Shown here: positions 1 through 7,936 of the stretch, in pieces | How the letters are laid out: each line of letters begins with the position of its first letter | How positions within the stretch are numbered: the first letter of the stretch is position 1 | Assembly (NCBI GenBank): GCA_035707965.1 | Contig: DASSTJ010000068.1 | Coordinates: 1-64,000 of the forward strand | Length of the DNA stretch: 64,000 nt | From: DASSTJ01 sp035707965 | GTDB taxonomy: Bacteria; Actinomycetota; Actinomycetes; Actinomycetales; Angustibacteraceae | Direction: 5' to 3' | Made by a program: the position numbers and the translations under genes | Notes under the pieces: model-generated | What the model was told of the DNA's origin: nothing | The model's database searches: none | What the model saw: the letters and a program-made list of their open reading frames with translations, nothing else

Positions 1-184
1 CCTCGACCCCAAGTGCCGACACCACCACAACGCCAAGACCACCCAGGCCGTCCAGACCAGCCTGACCGCCGGTCCTCGCGCCGGGCCCCGGCACGTCACC
101 TGGCAGCTACCCGGCGACCTCCGCGTCACCACCACGCCAGAGACGCTGCCGGGGTGCGATCCCCGGCGGGCACCATGGCGATGA
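1..184 (+). CDS. 3' end of probable DUF222/HNH endonuclease (partial)
   Basis: An open frame runs from the left edge (first full codon at 2) to a TGA at 182-184. Near its start it reads LDPKCRHHHNAKT, and later HVTWQLPGDLRVTTTPETLPG in part. The Cys-Arg-His-His-His cluster followed by a Lys-Thr, then a 'TW.lP....VTTTPe.lPG' tail, is the usual C-terminus of actinobacterial DUF222 proteins with an HNH nuclease domain. Only about 60 residues are visible, so the N-terminal DUF222 part is outside the window. The stop lies 59 bp inside the 3' end of the convergent antiporter gene. The family call is by motif recognition and is moderate; a non-functional remnant cannot be excluded. Confidence 0.55.
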   Translation, partial: LDPKCRHHHNAKTTQAVQTSLTAGPRAGPRHVTWQLPGDLRVTTTPETLPGCDPRRAPWR

Positions 185-2066
185 GCGTGGCGCCGTCCGG
201 GGGGGTCCTCATGTCGTCGTGCGCGACCTCGATCGTGCCGGGGCTGCGTTGCACGAAGAGCACGACGAGCTGGTCGCCGTGCTTCGCCCGGACGTCGTGG
301 AACGTGCGCTCGGGTCCGAGCTGGATCGGACGCACCTCCATGCCCGACGCCATCCGGCTGTCCATCTCGGCCCGCGACAGGGGTGGCACGAAGGCGTACC
401 GGGCGCTGAGGTGGCCGGCCGTGTCGCGCAGCTCGTTGCCCGTCCCGGTCGTCCGGCTGTCACGGTGCAGCTGGTACGTGTTCGATCGCCCGAACACCCG
501 GGTGAACTCACGCGCGGCGGTGGCGTTCACCTCGTCCTCGGGGGTACAGGCGATGAACGAGCCGATGCCAGCGAGGTCCATGTCCTTCACGGCGTACTCC
601 GACAGGATGTTGGCGGTCAGCGTGCGAACGCCCTTGGCTCGCGGACCGGCCAGCGAGGCGTAGCTGCGTGCCACGACGAGCACCGGGATGCCGACGTCCT
701 GCAGCAGCGCTGCCGTGTCGACCACCCAGCGGTTCACGCCCACGAACACGACGCCCTGGGGCCGGGCGGAGGCCAGCCCGAGACGTTCGGCCAGGAGGTT
801 GATGCCGATGCCGTAGATGGCGACCGTGCAGACGATGACGACGAACACGAGCGGCACCATCGTGGACGCCTGGGACGCCAACCGGTCCAGCTCCTCGGCA
901 CGGGCGGCCAACGACTGCCGTCCGGCACCGGTCGCGGCGGCTGCTCGCCGGGACAGCTGGTCCGCTGCCTCGCCGAACCCGAGCGCGAAGATGCTCGTCA
1001 CCGCCGCCGCCACCACACCACGCGGGGCCATGCACGCCAGGAGCGTGCGCTCGCTGCGCGTCACCTTCGTGCCCAGCAGCCCCAGGAGCACGCTCACGGG
1101 CCGGACGACGACCACCAGCGCCGCCAGGAACAGCAGAGCCGTCGGGGCGACGTCCGCCAGCTCGTCGGGCGTGACCCGCCCGGCCAGCACCACGAACAAC
1201 GCACCCACGAACAGCACCTGCAGGTGCTCCTTGAACTCGGCAACGTGCTCGAGGTGCAGCTGCGGCCGGTTGCCCAGATAGATCCCCAGCACCGTCACGG
1301 TCAGCAGACCGCTCTCCGCCTGGAGGGCGTCCGAGACGACCAGCGCCGAGACGGCCGCCGCGAGGAACACCACACCGTGCAGGAAGTCCGGCACCGCCCG
1401 TCGGCGCATGAGCACCTCGAGCACGGCTCCGAGGGCGAGGCCGATGCCGAAGGCGATGACCAGGGTCTTCGTCAGCACGAGAAGGACTGCCGACAGCGCG
1501 TGACCGGCCTGCGCTGCCAGCACGCCCTGGAACACCAGCAGCGCGAGCACCGCGCCGATGGGGTCGACGACGATGCCCTCCCACCGCAGCAGGGCGGAGA
1601 CCCGCCGGGTCGGCCGCAACGACCGCAGCACGGGGTTGATCACGGTAGGTCCGGTCACGACGAGGATCGCGCCGATGAGCAGCGCCACGCGGACGTCGAA
1701 GCCCAGCAACCAGGCGGCCCCCGTGATCATCGCACCGGCGAGCAGCACGGTGACCGAGCACAGCCGCCAGACGGGCCTGCCGAGCCCCTGCAGCTGCTTG
1801 ATGCGCAGCGAGAGGCTGCCCTCGAACAGGATGATGCCGACGGTGAGCCGCACGAGGTCGAACAGCAGCGTGTGACCGAGCACGTCCTCTGCCCGGACGA
1901 CCTGCCCGAGCCCGAAGCCCACCAGCAGGAGCAGCAGGATCGACGGCAGCCTGATCCGCCAGGCGACCCACTGGCACAACACGCTCACCGCGATGACGAG
2001 CGTGATGTAGCCAGCGGGGCCGAGGTGGCTCAGGGCGTCGAGCGTGCTCGTCAGGACCGCGGGCAT
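126..2066 (-). CDS. CPA1-type cation:proton antiporter with C-terminal TrkA-N-like domain
   Basis: The 646-residue protein has about 12 hydrophobic segments in residues 1-420. These include the antiporter core with VVDPIGAVLALLVF (the paired-helix Asp region) and a MAPRGVVAAAV stretch. Then follows a soluble region beginning VVFVGVNRWVVDTAALLQ, a Rossmann-like nucleotide-binding fold of the TrkA-N/RCK kind that probably gates transport. This layout is that of monovalent cation/H+ antiporters of the inner membrane, used for pH or salt homeostasis. Ion specificity cannot be read from the sequence. The ATG at 2066 lies 44 bp after the peptidase gene on the same strand, so it could share that transcript. 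Its 3' end overlaps the convergent HNH remnant. Confidence 0.85.
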   Translation of the reverse strand: MPAVLTSTLDALSHLGPAGYITLVIAVSVLCQWVAWRIRLPSILLLLLVGFGLGQVVRAEDVLGHTLLFDLVRLTVGIILFEGSLSLRIKQLQGLGRPVWRLCSVTVLLAGAMITGAAWLLGFDVRVALLIGAILVVTGPTVINPVLRSLRPTRRVSALLRWEGIVVDPIGAVLALLVFQGVLAAQAGHALSAVLLVLTKTLVIAFGIGLALGAVLEVLMRRRAVPDFLHGVVFLAAAVSALVVSDALQAESGLLTVTVLGIYLGNRPQLHLEHVAEFKEHLQVLFVGALFVVLAGRVTPDELADVAPTALLFLAALVVVVRPVSVLLGLLGTKVTRSERTLLACMAPRGVVAAAVTSIFALGFGEAADQLSRRAAAATGAGRQSLAARAEELDRLASQASTMVPLVFVVIVCTVAIYGIGINLLAERLGLASARPQGVVFVGVNRWVVDTAALLQDVGIPVLVVARSYASLAGPRAKGVRTLTANILSEYAVKDMDLAGIGSFIACTPEDEVNATAAREFTRVFGRSNTYQLHRDSRTTGTGNELRDTAGHLSARYAFVPPLSRAEMDSRMASGMEVRPIQLGPERTFHDVRAKHGDQLVVLFVQRSPGTIEVAHDDMRTPPDGATLIAMVPAGDRTPAASLAWW

Positions 2067-2110
2067 CCCCGCAACGATCCCAAGCGCCGGGCAGGAGGTG
2101 CAAACGCGGC

Positions 2111-2680
2111 TCAGTGCTGCGTGGGCGCGGAGTCCAGGATCGGCGCGCCGACGTCGCCCACGATCGCGTACGGGCAGTCCGGAACAGCGGCCCGCAGGGC
2201 AGCCACCAGCTCGCCGACGGTCGTCGCCGACCCCTCGACGAGGGTGCGCACCAGGGCGACCAGCAGGACGTCGTTCGTCTCGTGCGCGACATCACCCTCC
2301 GCGGCCACGACGGCGCGCGCGGACCCGGCCGCCACCAGCGACTCCGCGAAGGAACGCCCGGTGCCGTCTCGCGTCGCGCCGTGGCATGTGAGGCAGACCA
2401 GGACGTCGATCGACTGGACACCAGCGAGGTCGATGGCGCGTACCCCACCGTAGGTCGGCCAGCCGGACGGCGCCCCGTGGCCGGTGTAGACCGCGAGCGG
2501 CACCCCCGAGCGCAGGCCGGCCAGCATGGCGCGCCGCGTCACGGTCCCGGCGTCCCAACGGTGCACGGTCGCGTGGCTCGCCAGGCCCGCCTCGGTCCGG
2601 TCCAGCAGGGCCGAGGTGCGGGCCTGGCGGTCGCCCAGCAGGGCGATGGTGAGCGTCGGCTGCGCGCGCGAAGGCAGCAC
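2111..2680 (-). CDS. Small clan CD cysteine peptidase-like protein (gingipain C25/caspase-like)
   Basis: This 189-residue protein has a His block, LAVYTGHGAPSGW (His68), and about 30 residues later a Cys block, DVLVCLTCHGATRDG (Cys99). It then has a conserved-looking SFAESLVAAGSARAVVAAEG stretch. A hydrophobic strand ending in GHG plus a hydrophobic strand ending in a Thr/Ser-Cys is the catalytic dyad layout of clan CD peptidases. The 'AvvA.eG' tail resembles gingipain (C25) domains. There is no signal peptide or membrane helix. The GTG start at 2680 lies 4 bp after the stop of the 926-residue repeat protein, so the two are almost certainly co-transcribed and coupled. The fold assignment is by motif; substrate is unknown. 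A CHAT-like or other caspase-fold protein is the main alternative. Confidence 0.55.
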   Translation of the reverse strand: MLPSRAQPTLTIALLGDRQARTSALLDRTEAGLASHATVHRWDAGTVTRRAMLAGLRSGVPLAVYTGHGAPSGWPTYGGVRAIDLAGVQSIDVLVCLTCHGATRDGTGRSFAESLVAAGSARAVVAAEGDVAHETNDVLLVALVRTLVEGSATTVGELVAALRAAVPDCPYAIVGDVGAPILDSAPTQH

Positions 2681-2683
2681 GGT

Positions 2684-5464
2684 TCAGGCGTGGACGACGT
2701 CCGCGTACGGCTGCCAGTCGGTCGTGTCCTCCGGTGGGGTGTGGTTGTACCTGCGGTCCCAGTAGTCCTCGATGATCGAGGCCTGCTGCTCGGGGTTGAA
2801 CTGGCTGAAGTCGCCGGCGGCGGCCTTGAGGTCGTCGTCGGTGTAGGCGTAGCCGTCGCCGACGAACTGCGCCTCGAGCGCCTCCACCATGTAGAACGGC
2901 CCCTCGACGGAGCCCTGCCACACGTGGGTGAGCTCGTGCACCAGCGTCTTGAGGCTCACGTCGGCCCAGGACGCGAAGTTCACCAGGTACATGGTGGTGA
3001 AGGGCCGCTCGTTGTTGCACAGCTCGATGAGGTCCACTGCCGGGTTGAGCACGCAGACCCGGACCTTGTCGAGGTCGACGGACGTGCCGAACACGATCTC
3101 GGCGGTCGCCCGCTCGGTGTCGGACAGCGGCCGGTAGGCGCCGGGGATCCACTCCAGCACGAGCGTGAAGGCGAGCGCGATGGCGCTGCCGCCCACCTCC
3201 AGCGCGGCCCGCATGACGTCGACCGCGGACCGCCCGAGGTCCTTGAGAGCCGCGAAGTACCGCCGTGCGGCGTCCTCGACCAGGGAGGTCGCCGCCCCGA
3301 CGATCTCCTCCAGGCTGCGCCCGAGCTGGTCCAGCGCCTGCACGAGGTCGCGCGCCGCGTTGCCCGGGTTGAGCAGGGCGTCCGCCATGAGTCCCGCGAT
3401 CGTGCCGCCCGCCTTGACCAGCTCGTCGGCGACGGCCGCGATGAGGTCCACCCCGCGCGACATGGACCACGCCAGCAGGTCGGCGGCAGTCGCACCAGCC
3501 GTCAGCAGGCCACGAACCGCGGCCCGCACACCCTCGATGACGTCCTTGCTCACCCAGAGCAGCACGTTGTCGACCGTGCGACCGGCCTTGGCCAGCACCT
3601 CGGCCGCCAGCTCCATTGCCTGAGCGCCGGCACGCGCGGCCCAGTCCATGATCTGGCCGATGGCCATCCCCGCTGCGTTGATGGACTCGAGCACCCGGCG
3701 CAGCACCGCCTGGGACGTCGCGGCCGCCCAGTCCAGCGCCTCGTCGATGGAGCGGCCCAGCACCGTGACGGCGTCGACGAGCTGCCTCCAGCCGAGCGCC
3801 GCGACGTCCTCGGCCTGGCTGAGCAGCCAGTCCACGACGTCCCCGAAAGCGCCGGTGTGCGCCAGCACGGCGGTGAGCGTGCGACGGAACACGGCGTAGC
3901 CCTGCTGCAGCGCTGCGCCCAGCAGCGACGCGGCCGTCTTGCCGATCTCGAGGGCGGCGGCGACGAGCCGGCGAGCCGTCGCGAAGGTCGCCGACATGGC
4001 GGCGAGCGCGAACTCGCCGAGCGACCGTCCCACGTCGAAGATCGCCTGGACGGTCTGCTTGAGCAGGCTCAACGTCAGGGAGCCCATCGCCTTCGCCAGC
4101 TCGAGCATCGTCTGACCCACCGCGAAGGCCGCCTCGACGATCTTGCGGACGGCGCCCACCGCTGCGCTGGCGACGTTGGCGACCAGGTCGATCGCAGTGC
4201 GTCCGACGTCGATCAGGCCGGCGACGACCTGCTTCGTGATGTCGATCGCGGCGTTGGCGGCGTAGGCGGCCAGCTCGACCATCGACTCACCGACCTGCAC
4301 GGCTGCCGCGACCGCCGCGCGCACGAAGGTGCTCGCGCTGGCCCTGACGTCGTCCAGGATCGAGGTGAGGGAGTGGCCGAGGTTGCGCAGTGCGCGCAGC
4401 ACGGAGCCGCCCAGCGCAGTCGGGTCGGTGAGGGCGGTGACGAGGATGTCGCCGACCGCTCGGCCCAGGGCGAGCAGCGCCTGCACCGTGGCGGTGACGA
4501 GAGCGACGCCGAAGGCGGCGGCCGCGGCGAGGACGTCGACCATCGCCTGACCGACCTCGAGCAGCGCGCGCACGGTCGCCTGGAGGACGCCGACGACAGC
4601 GTTCGCGACGGCAGCCATCACCTGCGCGACGGTCTGGCCGATCGCGATGACGGCCTTGACCAGCGCGCGGGCCGCCTCGACCGTGAACGTGCCGATCGCC
4701 TCGAGCACGGAGGCGAGGCTGCGCCCGATGGCGAGCACGGCTCGGGTGATCTCCTGGATCGCCTTCTCGCCGGCCTGGATCGCACCGAGCACCAGCTCAC
4801 CGAGCGACTTGCCGGCTGCCAGCACCGCGCTCACGAAGTCCTGGAACATCTGCGCCGTCCAGGACGCGATGTCGGCCAGGGCGCTGGCCACCGCGCCGAC
4901 GATGCTGCCCACCGTGCTGACCACCGCGTCGACGACACCGGTCACGGCGTCGACGATCGCGTCCCAGACGTCGTCGAAGAGCCCGTCGTGCGGAGCGTCG
5001 GGCGCGGGAGCCTGGATGCCGTTCTCCCGCATGTAGGCGCCGGCCTGGACCAGCCACTGCGCCAACGAGGCAGCGGCGTCGCCGTCGACCTCGTCGCCGT
5101 CCATGAGGAAGTCGCTCATGAGCGCCTGCGCCTGGACCCGCGGCAGCATCGAGATGCCGTTGACGACGTCGAGGCCGTGCCCCGCGTGCCGCAGGGCGGC
5201 GACGAGGTCATGACGCTCGGACGCCGGAGCCTGGCTGATGGTGTCGAAGTAGATCTCGGTCTGGTCGCGCGTCTCCAGGGACGCGACGTAGCCGAGCGCG
5301 AAGTCCTTGGCCTCGACGGGGTTCTGCTCACGCAGCGAGCCGAACCGGCTCGAGAACTCCCCGATGCTCACGGCGGGCTGCAGGTCCTGGGGCGACCTCG
5401 CCTCGGGGAGGCGAGCCGACGGCTCGACGACGACGCCGGGACGAAGACGGGTCTGAGGGGGCAT
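2684..5464 (-). CDS. 926-aa protein with nineteen 29-residue helical repeats and a C-terminal zincin (HExxH) motif
   Basis: The function is not recognised. Residues 1-190 have no signal peptide and no known domain. Residues about 210-760 are Ala/Leu/Val-rich. They repeat every 29 residues around a Gly in 'aAl..iGrs...ll..a', with glycines at 218, 247, 276, 305, 334, 363, 392, 421, 450, 479, 508, about 538, 570, 599, 628, 657, 686, 715 and 744. The pattern predicts a long amphipathic helical array rather than membrane helices. The last 170 residues hold LVHELTHVWQ (HExxH at 843-847), with candidate third-ligand glutamates at 861 and 864, and end in a Tyr/Trp/Arg-rich tail. That tail resembles metallopeptidase-like modules seen in effector and VgrG/eCIS-associated proteins. 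ATG 5464 follows a good AGGAG. It is the middle gene of a three-gene unit. Confidence 0.75.
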   Translation of the reverse strand: MPPQTRLRPGVVVEPSARLPEARSPQDLQPAVSIGEFSSRFGSLREQNPVEAKDFALGYVASLETRDQTEIYFDTISQAPASERHDLVAALRHAGHGLDVVNGISMLPRVQAQALMSDFLMDGDEVDGDAAASLAQWLVQAGAYMRENGIQAPAPDAPHDGLFDDVWDAIVDAVTGVVDAVVSTVGSIVGAVASALADIASWTAQMFQDFVSAVLAAGKSLGELVLGAIQAGEKAIQEITRAVLAIGRSLASVLEAIGTFTVEAARALVKAVIAIGQTVAQVMAAVANAVVGVLQATVRALLEVGQAMVDVLAAAAAFGVALVTATVQALLALGRAVGDILVTALTDPTALGGSVLRALRNLGHSLTSILDDVRASASTFVRAAVAAAVQVGESMVELAAYAANAAIDITKQVVAGLIDVGRTAIDLVANVASAAVGAVRKIVEAAFAVGQTMLELAKAMGSLTLSLLKQTVQAIFDVGRSLGEFALAAMSATFATARRLVAAALEIGKTAASLLGAALQQGYAVFRRTLTAVLAHTGAFGDVVDWLLSQAEDVAALGWRQLVDAVTVLGRSIDEALDWAAATSQAVLRRVLESINAAGMAIGQIMDWAARAGAQAMELAAEVLAKAGRTVDNVLLWVSKDVIEGVRAAVRGLLTAGATAADLLAWSMSRGVDLIAAVADELVKAGGTIAGLMADALLNPGNAARDLVQALDQLGRSLEEIVGAATSLVEDAARRYFAALKDLGRSAVDVMRAALEVGGSAIALAFTLVLEWIPGAYRPLSDTERATAEIVFGTSVDLDKVRVCVLNPAVDLIELCNNERPFTTMYLVNFASWADVSLKTLVHELTHVWQGSVEGPFYMVEALEAQFVGDGYAYTDDDLKAAAGDFSQFNPEQQASIIEDYWDRRYNHTPPEDTTDWQPYADVVHA

Positions 5465-5492
5465 GACTGCTCCTGCGGGGCGAGTGGGTGGC

Positions 5493-7544
5493 TCAGCGGA
5501 TCGGAACGGGGGTGCGGGCGTCGCGCACGTCGGTGAGCACGCCGTCGGCCAGGTCGGCCCGGACGTCGTCGACGAGAACGTCGCCCAGGCGGGTGGTCGG
5601 CTCGAGGTAGACGTTGACGTCCCCGCCCGCCGCCGTCTTCACGGAGAGCAGCGCCGACGTGGACGAGAGGGCGGTCAGCGGTCCCGTGGGCTTGCCGGCC
5701 TCCGCCAGGTCGAGGAGCGTCGTCGGCGTCCAGAGGACGACGTCGAGCCGCTGGTGCAGCGTGCGGCTGACCGCGGCGTCGATGCCGGCCCTGGGGGTCC
5801 AGGACACGAGCGAGAGGGTGGCGGTGCGCGCCACGGGGTCGAGGGCGACGATCGCCTCGACCGTGATGAGGCCTCCGCCGCTCAGGGACACGTCGACGCG
5901 GTGGGCACGGTTGTGCGTCGCGACGCCGTCGTTGCGGTACCCGCTGGTGCCGGCGAACGTCGCCTGCCGAAGGCCGGCCGCGCCGGAGCCGAGCACCTGC
6001 TGCAGCCGCGTCGTCACGGCGTCCACCACGTCCTTGGCCTTCATGGTCGGCCCGGAGCCGCCGGTGCGGCGCCAGGGGGTCAACCGGATCGCGGTCGTGG
6101 CACCGCGGTGCCAGAACGCGACACCGTTCTCGAAGTCACCGAACCGGTTCGGGCTCGGGGTGTCGGCCGCGGTCGTGACGCCGCCGACCGAGCCGCCCAG
6201 CACCCCACCCACGTGCGTCACGATCCCGGCGGAGACGAGCCCGGTGCGGGTGACGTCGTCGAGTGCGCTGATGTCGACGTGGGTGGGCAGGTTCACGACG
6301 GACGGCGGCACGTGGCCGGAGATGGCGACCTGCGGCAGCTTGACGACGTCGACGGGCAGGTCGAGGACGGGCTTGCGCCACGTCTCGGGCCGACGGCTGC
6401 CGACCCGCCGGTCGGGGACGAGCTCGTCGGTCAGCGGGTAGCCGAGCGTCGGGTCCTGGTCGAAACCCCCTGCAGCCCACAGCGCGTGGATCAGCCCGTG
6501 CACCTCGTGGGCCCCGGTGGCCGGGCTCCAGTAGATGGAGCCGGCCTGGAAGGTGCTGAAGGCGCCGGTGCCGCTGGCGGTGGGCTTCTCGTCACTGGTG
6601 GGGTAGCCGAGGATCGACCCCTCGCCACCGAGGGCGAGGTACCGCGCGCGGATCGCGCCCTTCACCTCGTAGAGGTGGCCGTCGGGCGGACGCACGATCG
6701 GAGGGATCACCACCGGTGGGACCACGGGCGGCCGCACCACCACCGGGACGCCGGGACCGATGCCGTTCGCCGGCTGCGCCAGCACCGGTGAACCTGGGCG
6801 CACCACCGCTCGGTTCACGGGTGCGAGGTTGGTCGCGGTGACGTCCGGGCGACCGTCGCTGGGGGCGCTGGGGGCCACCCGCTCGCTGAGGGACGCGCTC
6901 GCGACGAGCTCGGTGACCGCGGGGTTCACCTCGATGCCGGTCACCGCGTCGAACCGGGACCTCGGGTACCAGTACAGCGAGCCGTTCTCGAAGTGGCTGA
7001 CCTGGCCGACCTGCGCAGCGTCCTTGCCGGCGAGCTGGTCGGTCGTGGGGTAGCCGAGGGGACCGCGCTCCGCACCCTCCGCGGCCCAGCGATCGCCGAT
7101 CGGGCCGTGCACCTCGTGCGCACCGACCCGGGGGTTCCAGACGATGGTTCCGCGCTGGAACCTCCGGTACCAGCCGATGCCGTCCGGGCAGGCCGTGACG
7201 GCCCCGGCGGTGCTGCCGAGGATGCCGGCGGCCGAGCCGAGCAGCTCGTACTTCTGCGCGATCATGCGCTCGGCGAGCGCCTGCGGCGACGCGATGACGA
7301 CGAGGTCGTCCACCAGACCCCCGAGGTGGCTGCGGTCGAGCCCGGTCGCGATCTCACGGATGCCGGCGAGCAGCGCGCCGCTGTCCGCCGCGGCTGCGGC
7401 GTCCCCCAGGTCGACGACGAGGTCGCCGGCCGGGTCGGTGACGAGATCGAGGTCCACGGCGCGCGTCAGCGCGGAGCTGCGCGCAAGGCCCCGGTCGAGA
7501 AGGTCCAGAGCGGTGAATGGGGCGGTGAGCGGGGTGGTCGGCAT
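5493..7544 (-). CDS. LGFP-repeat protein
   Basis: The 683-residue protein carries about four to five LGFP repeats at residues about 95-200 and 295-380. They are recognisable by LGYPTTDQL, LGYPTSDE and LGYPLTDEL. Between these sit aromatic strands HFENGSLYWYP, FQAGSIYWSP and GAHEVHGPI. A partial unit (FGDFENGVAFWHRG) lies near 470. LGFP repeats are known from actinobacterial cell-surface proteins and are thought to bind the envelope. Between repeat blocks lies a Pro/Val-rich linker (about 262-288). Residues 500-680 form an unrecognised domain. No signal peptide or sorting signal is visible, which is odd for a surface module. ATG 7544 follows GGGAGA. It is the first gene of the unit that continues, 28 bp on, with the 29-residue-repeat protein. 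Confidence 0.8.
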   Translation of the reverse strand: MPTTPLTAPFTALDLLDRGLARSSALTRAVDLDLVTDPAGDLVVDLGDAAAAADSGALLAGIREIATGLDRSHLGGLVDDLVVIASPQALAERMIAQKYELLGSAAGILGSTAGAVTACPDGIGWYRRFQRGTIVWNPRVGAHEVHGPIGDRWAAEGAERGPLGYPTTDQLAGKDAAQVGQVSHFENGSLYWYPRSRFDAVTGIEVNPAVTELVASASLSERVAPSAPSDGRPDVTATNLAPVNRAVVRPGSPVLAQPANGIGPGVPVVVRPPVVPPVVIPPIVRPPDGHLYEVKGAIRARYLALGGEGSILGYPTSDEKPTASGTGAFSTFQAGSIYWSPATGAHEVHGLIHALWAAGGFDQDPTLGYPLTDELVPDRRVGSRRPETWRKPVLDLPVDVVKLPQVAISGHVPPSVVNLPTHVDISALDDVTRTGLVSAGIVTHVGGVLGGSVGGVTTAADTPSPNRFGDFENGVAFWHRGATTAIRLTPWRRTGGSGPTMKAKDVVDAVTTRLQQVLGSGAAGLRQATFAGTSGYRNDGVATHNRAHRVDVSLSGGGLITVEAIVALDPVARTATLSLVSWTPRAGIDAAVSRTLHQRLDVVLWTPTTLLDLAEAGKPTGPLTALSSTSALLSVKTAAGGDVNVYLEPTTRLGDVLVDDVRADLADGVLTDVRDARTPVPIR

Positions 7545-7638
7545 AGCACGTCTCCCGGTCGGTCGAGGTGCCTAACCAGAGGCCCCGGCCGCGAGACTGA
7601 TACCTGCCTGAGAATGTGCTGGCTGCGAACGTGCTGGG

Positions 7639-7722
7639 TGCGCGAGGGGGGAGTTGAACCCCCACACCCTTTCGAGTACACGGACCTGAACCGTGCGCGT
7701 CTGCCTATTCCGCCACTCGCGC
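7639..7722 (-). tRNA. tRNA-Leu (CAG)
   Basis: An 84-nt cloverleaf reads on the minus strand with acceptor arms GCGCGAG/CTCGCGC. The anticodon loop TTCAGGT lies between CACGG and CCGTG, giving anticodon CAG. It has a long variable arm and a T arm with GGTTCAACTCC. The long variable arm fits class II tRNA-Leu. The 3' CCA is not encoded, as the next bases read CCC. It lies between the divergent fhaA operon and the LGFP gene. Confidence 0.95.
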
Positions 7723-7936
7723 GTGACCAGGAAGGCGCCGCAGGAGACCCTGCAGCACCCTCGTGGAACGACGTCAAGGCTAGCACGGCGACAAGGTGCT
7801 GAGGTTCGCCCGTTACGATCAACGCTGGACCGTACGAACGCCACCGCTGACCCGCACCGCACCCGACACCGCGGGCAGCACCGCCGAGCACGACAGCGAG
7901 CGCGCACCCGAGCGAATCGCCGGAGAGGAGGCACGC

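Noticed and set aside
219..2453. 744-codon plus-strand frame opposite the antiporter and peptidase
   Set aside because: Compositional shadow: His/Asp/Gln/Arg-rich, no recognisable domain, no start signal.
2111..2680. Caspase-like gene as part of an antiphage (CBASS or Type III CRISPR) system
   Set aside because: No cyclase, Cas, reverse transcriptase or STING-like gene is nearby; its tight partner is the repeat protein.
2684..5464. Reading the 926-aa repeat protein as an eCIS effector or part of a contractile injection system
   Set aside because: The HELTH module is suggestive, but no sheath, baseplate, tube or AAA+ gene is in the window, and the repeats are not tail-fibre-like. Kept only as a possibility.
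2114..5536. Very long plus-strand frame (over 1100 codons) opposite the repeat protein
   Set aside because: It mirrors the codon bias of the minus-strand gene, gives an Arg/Asp/Gly/Gln-rich product with no domain and has no ribosome site. High-GC antisense shadow.
7749..7777. Promoter for tRNA-Leu with TTGACG on the minus strand
   Set aside because: A fair -35 match, but 17 bp on there is only TGCAGG, which is not an acceptable -10.
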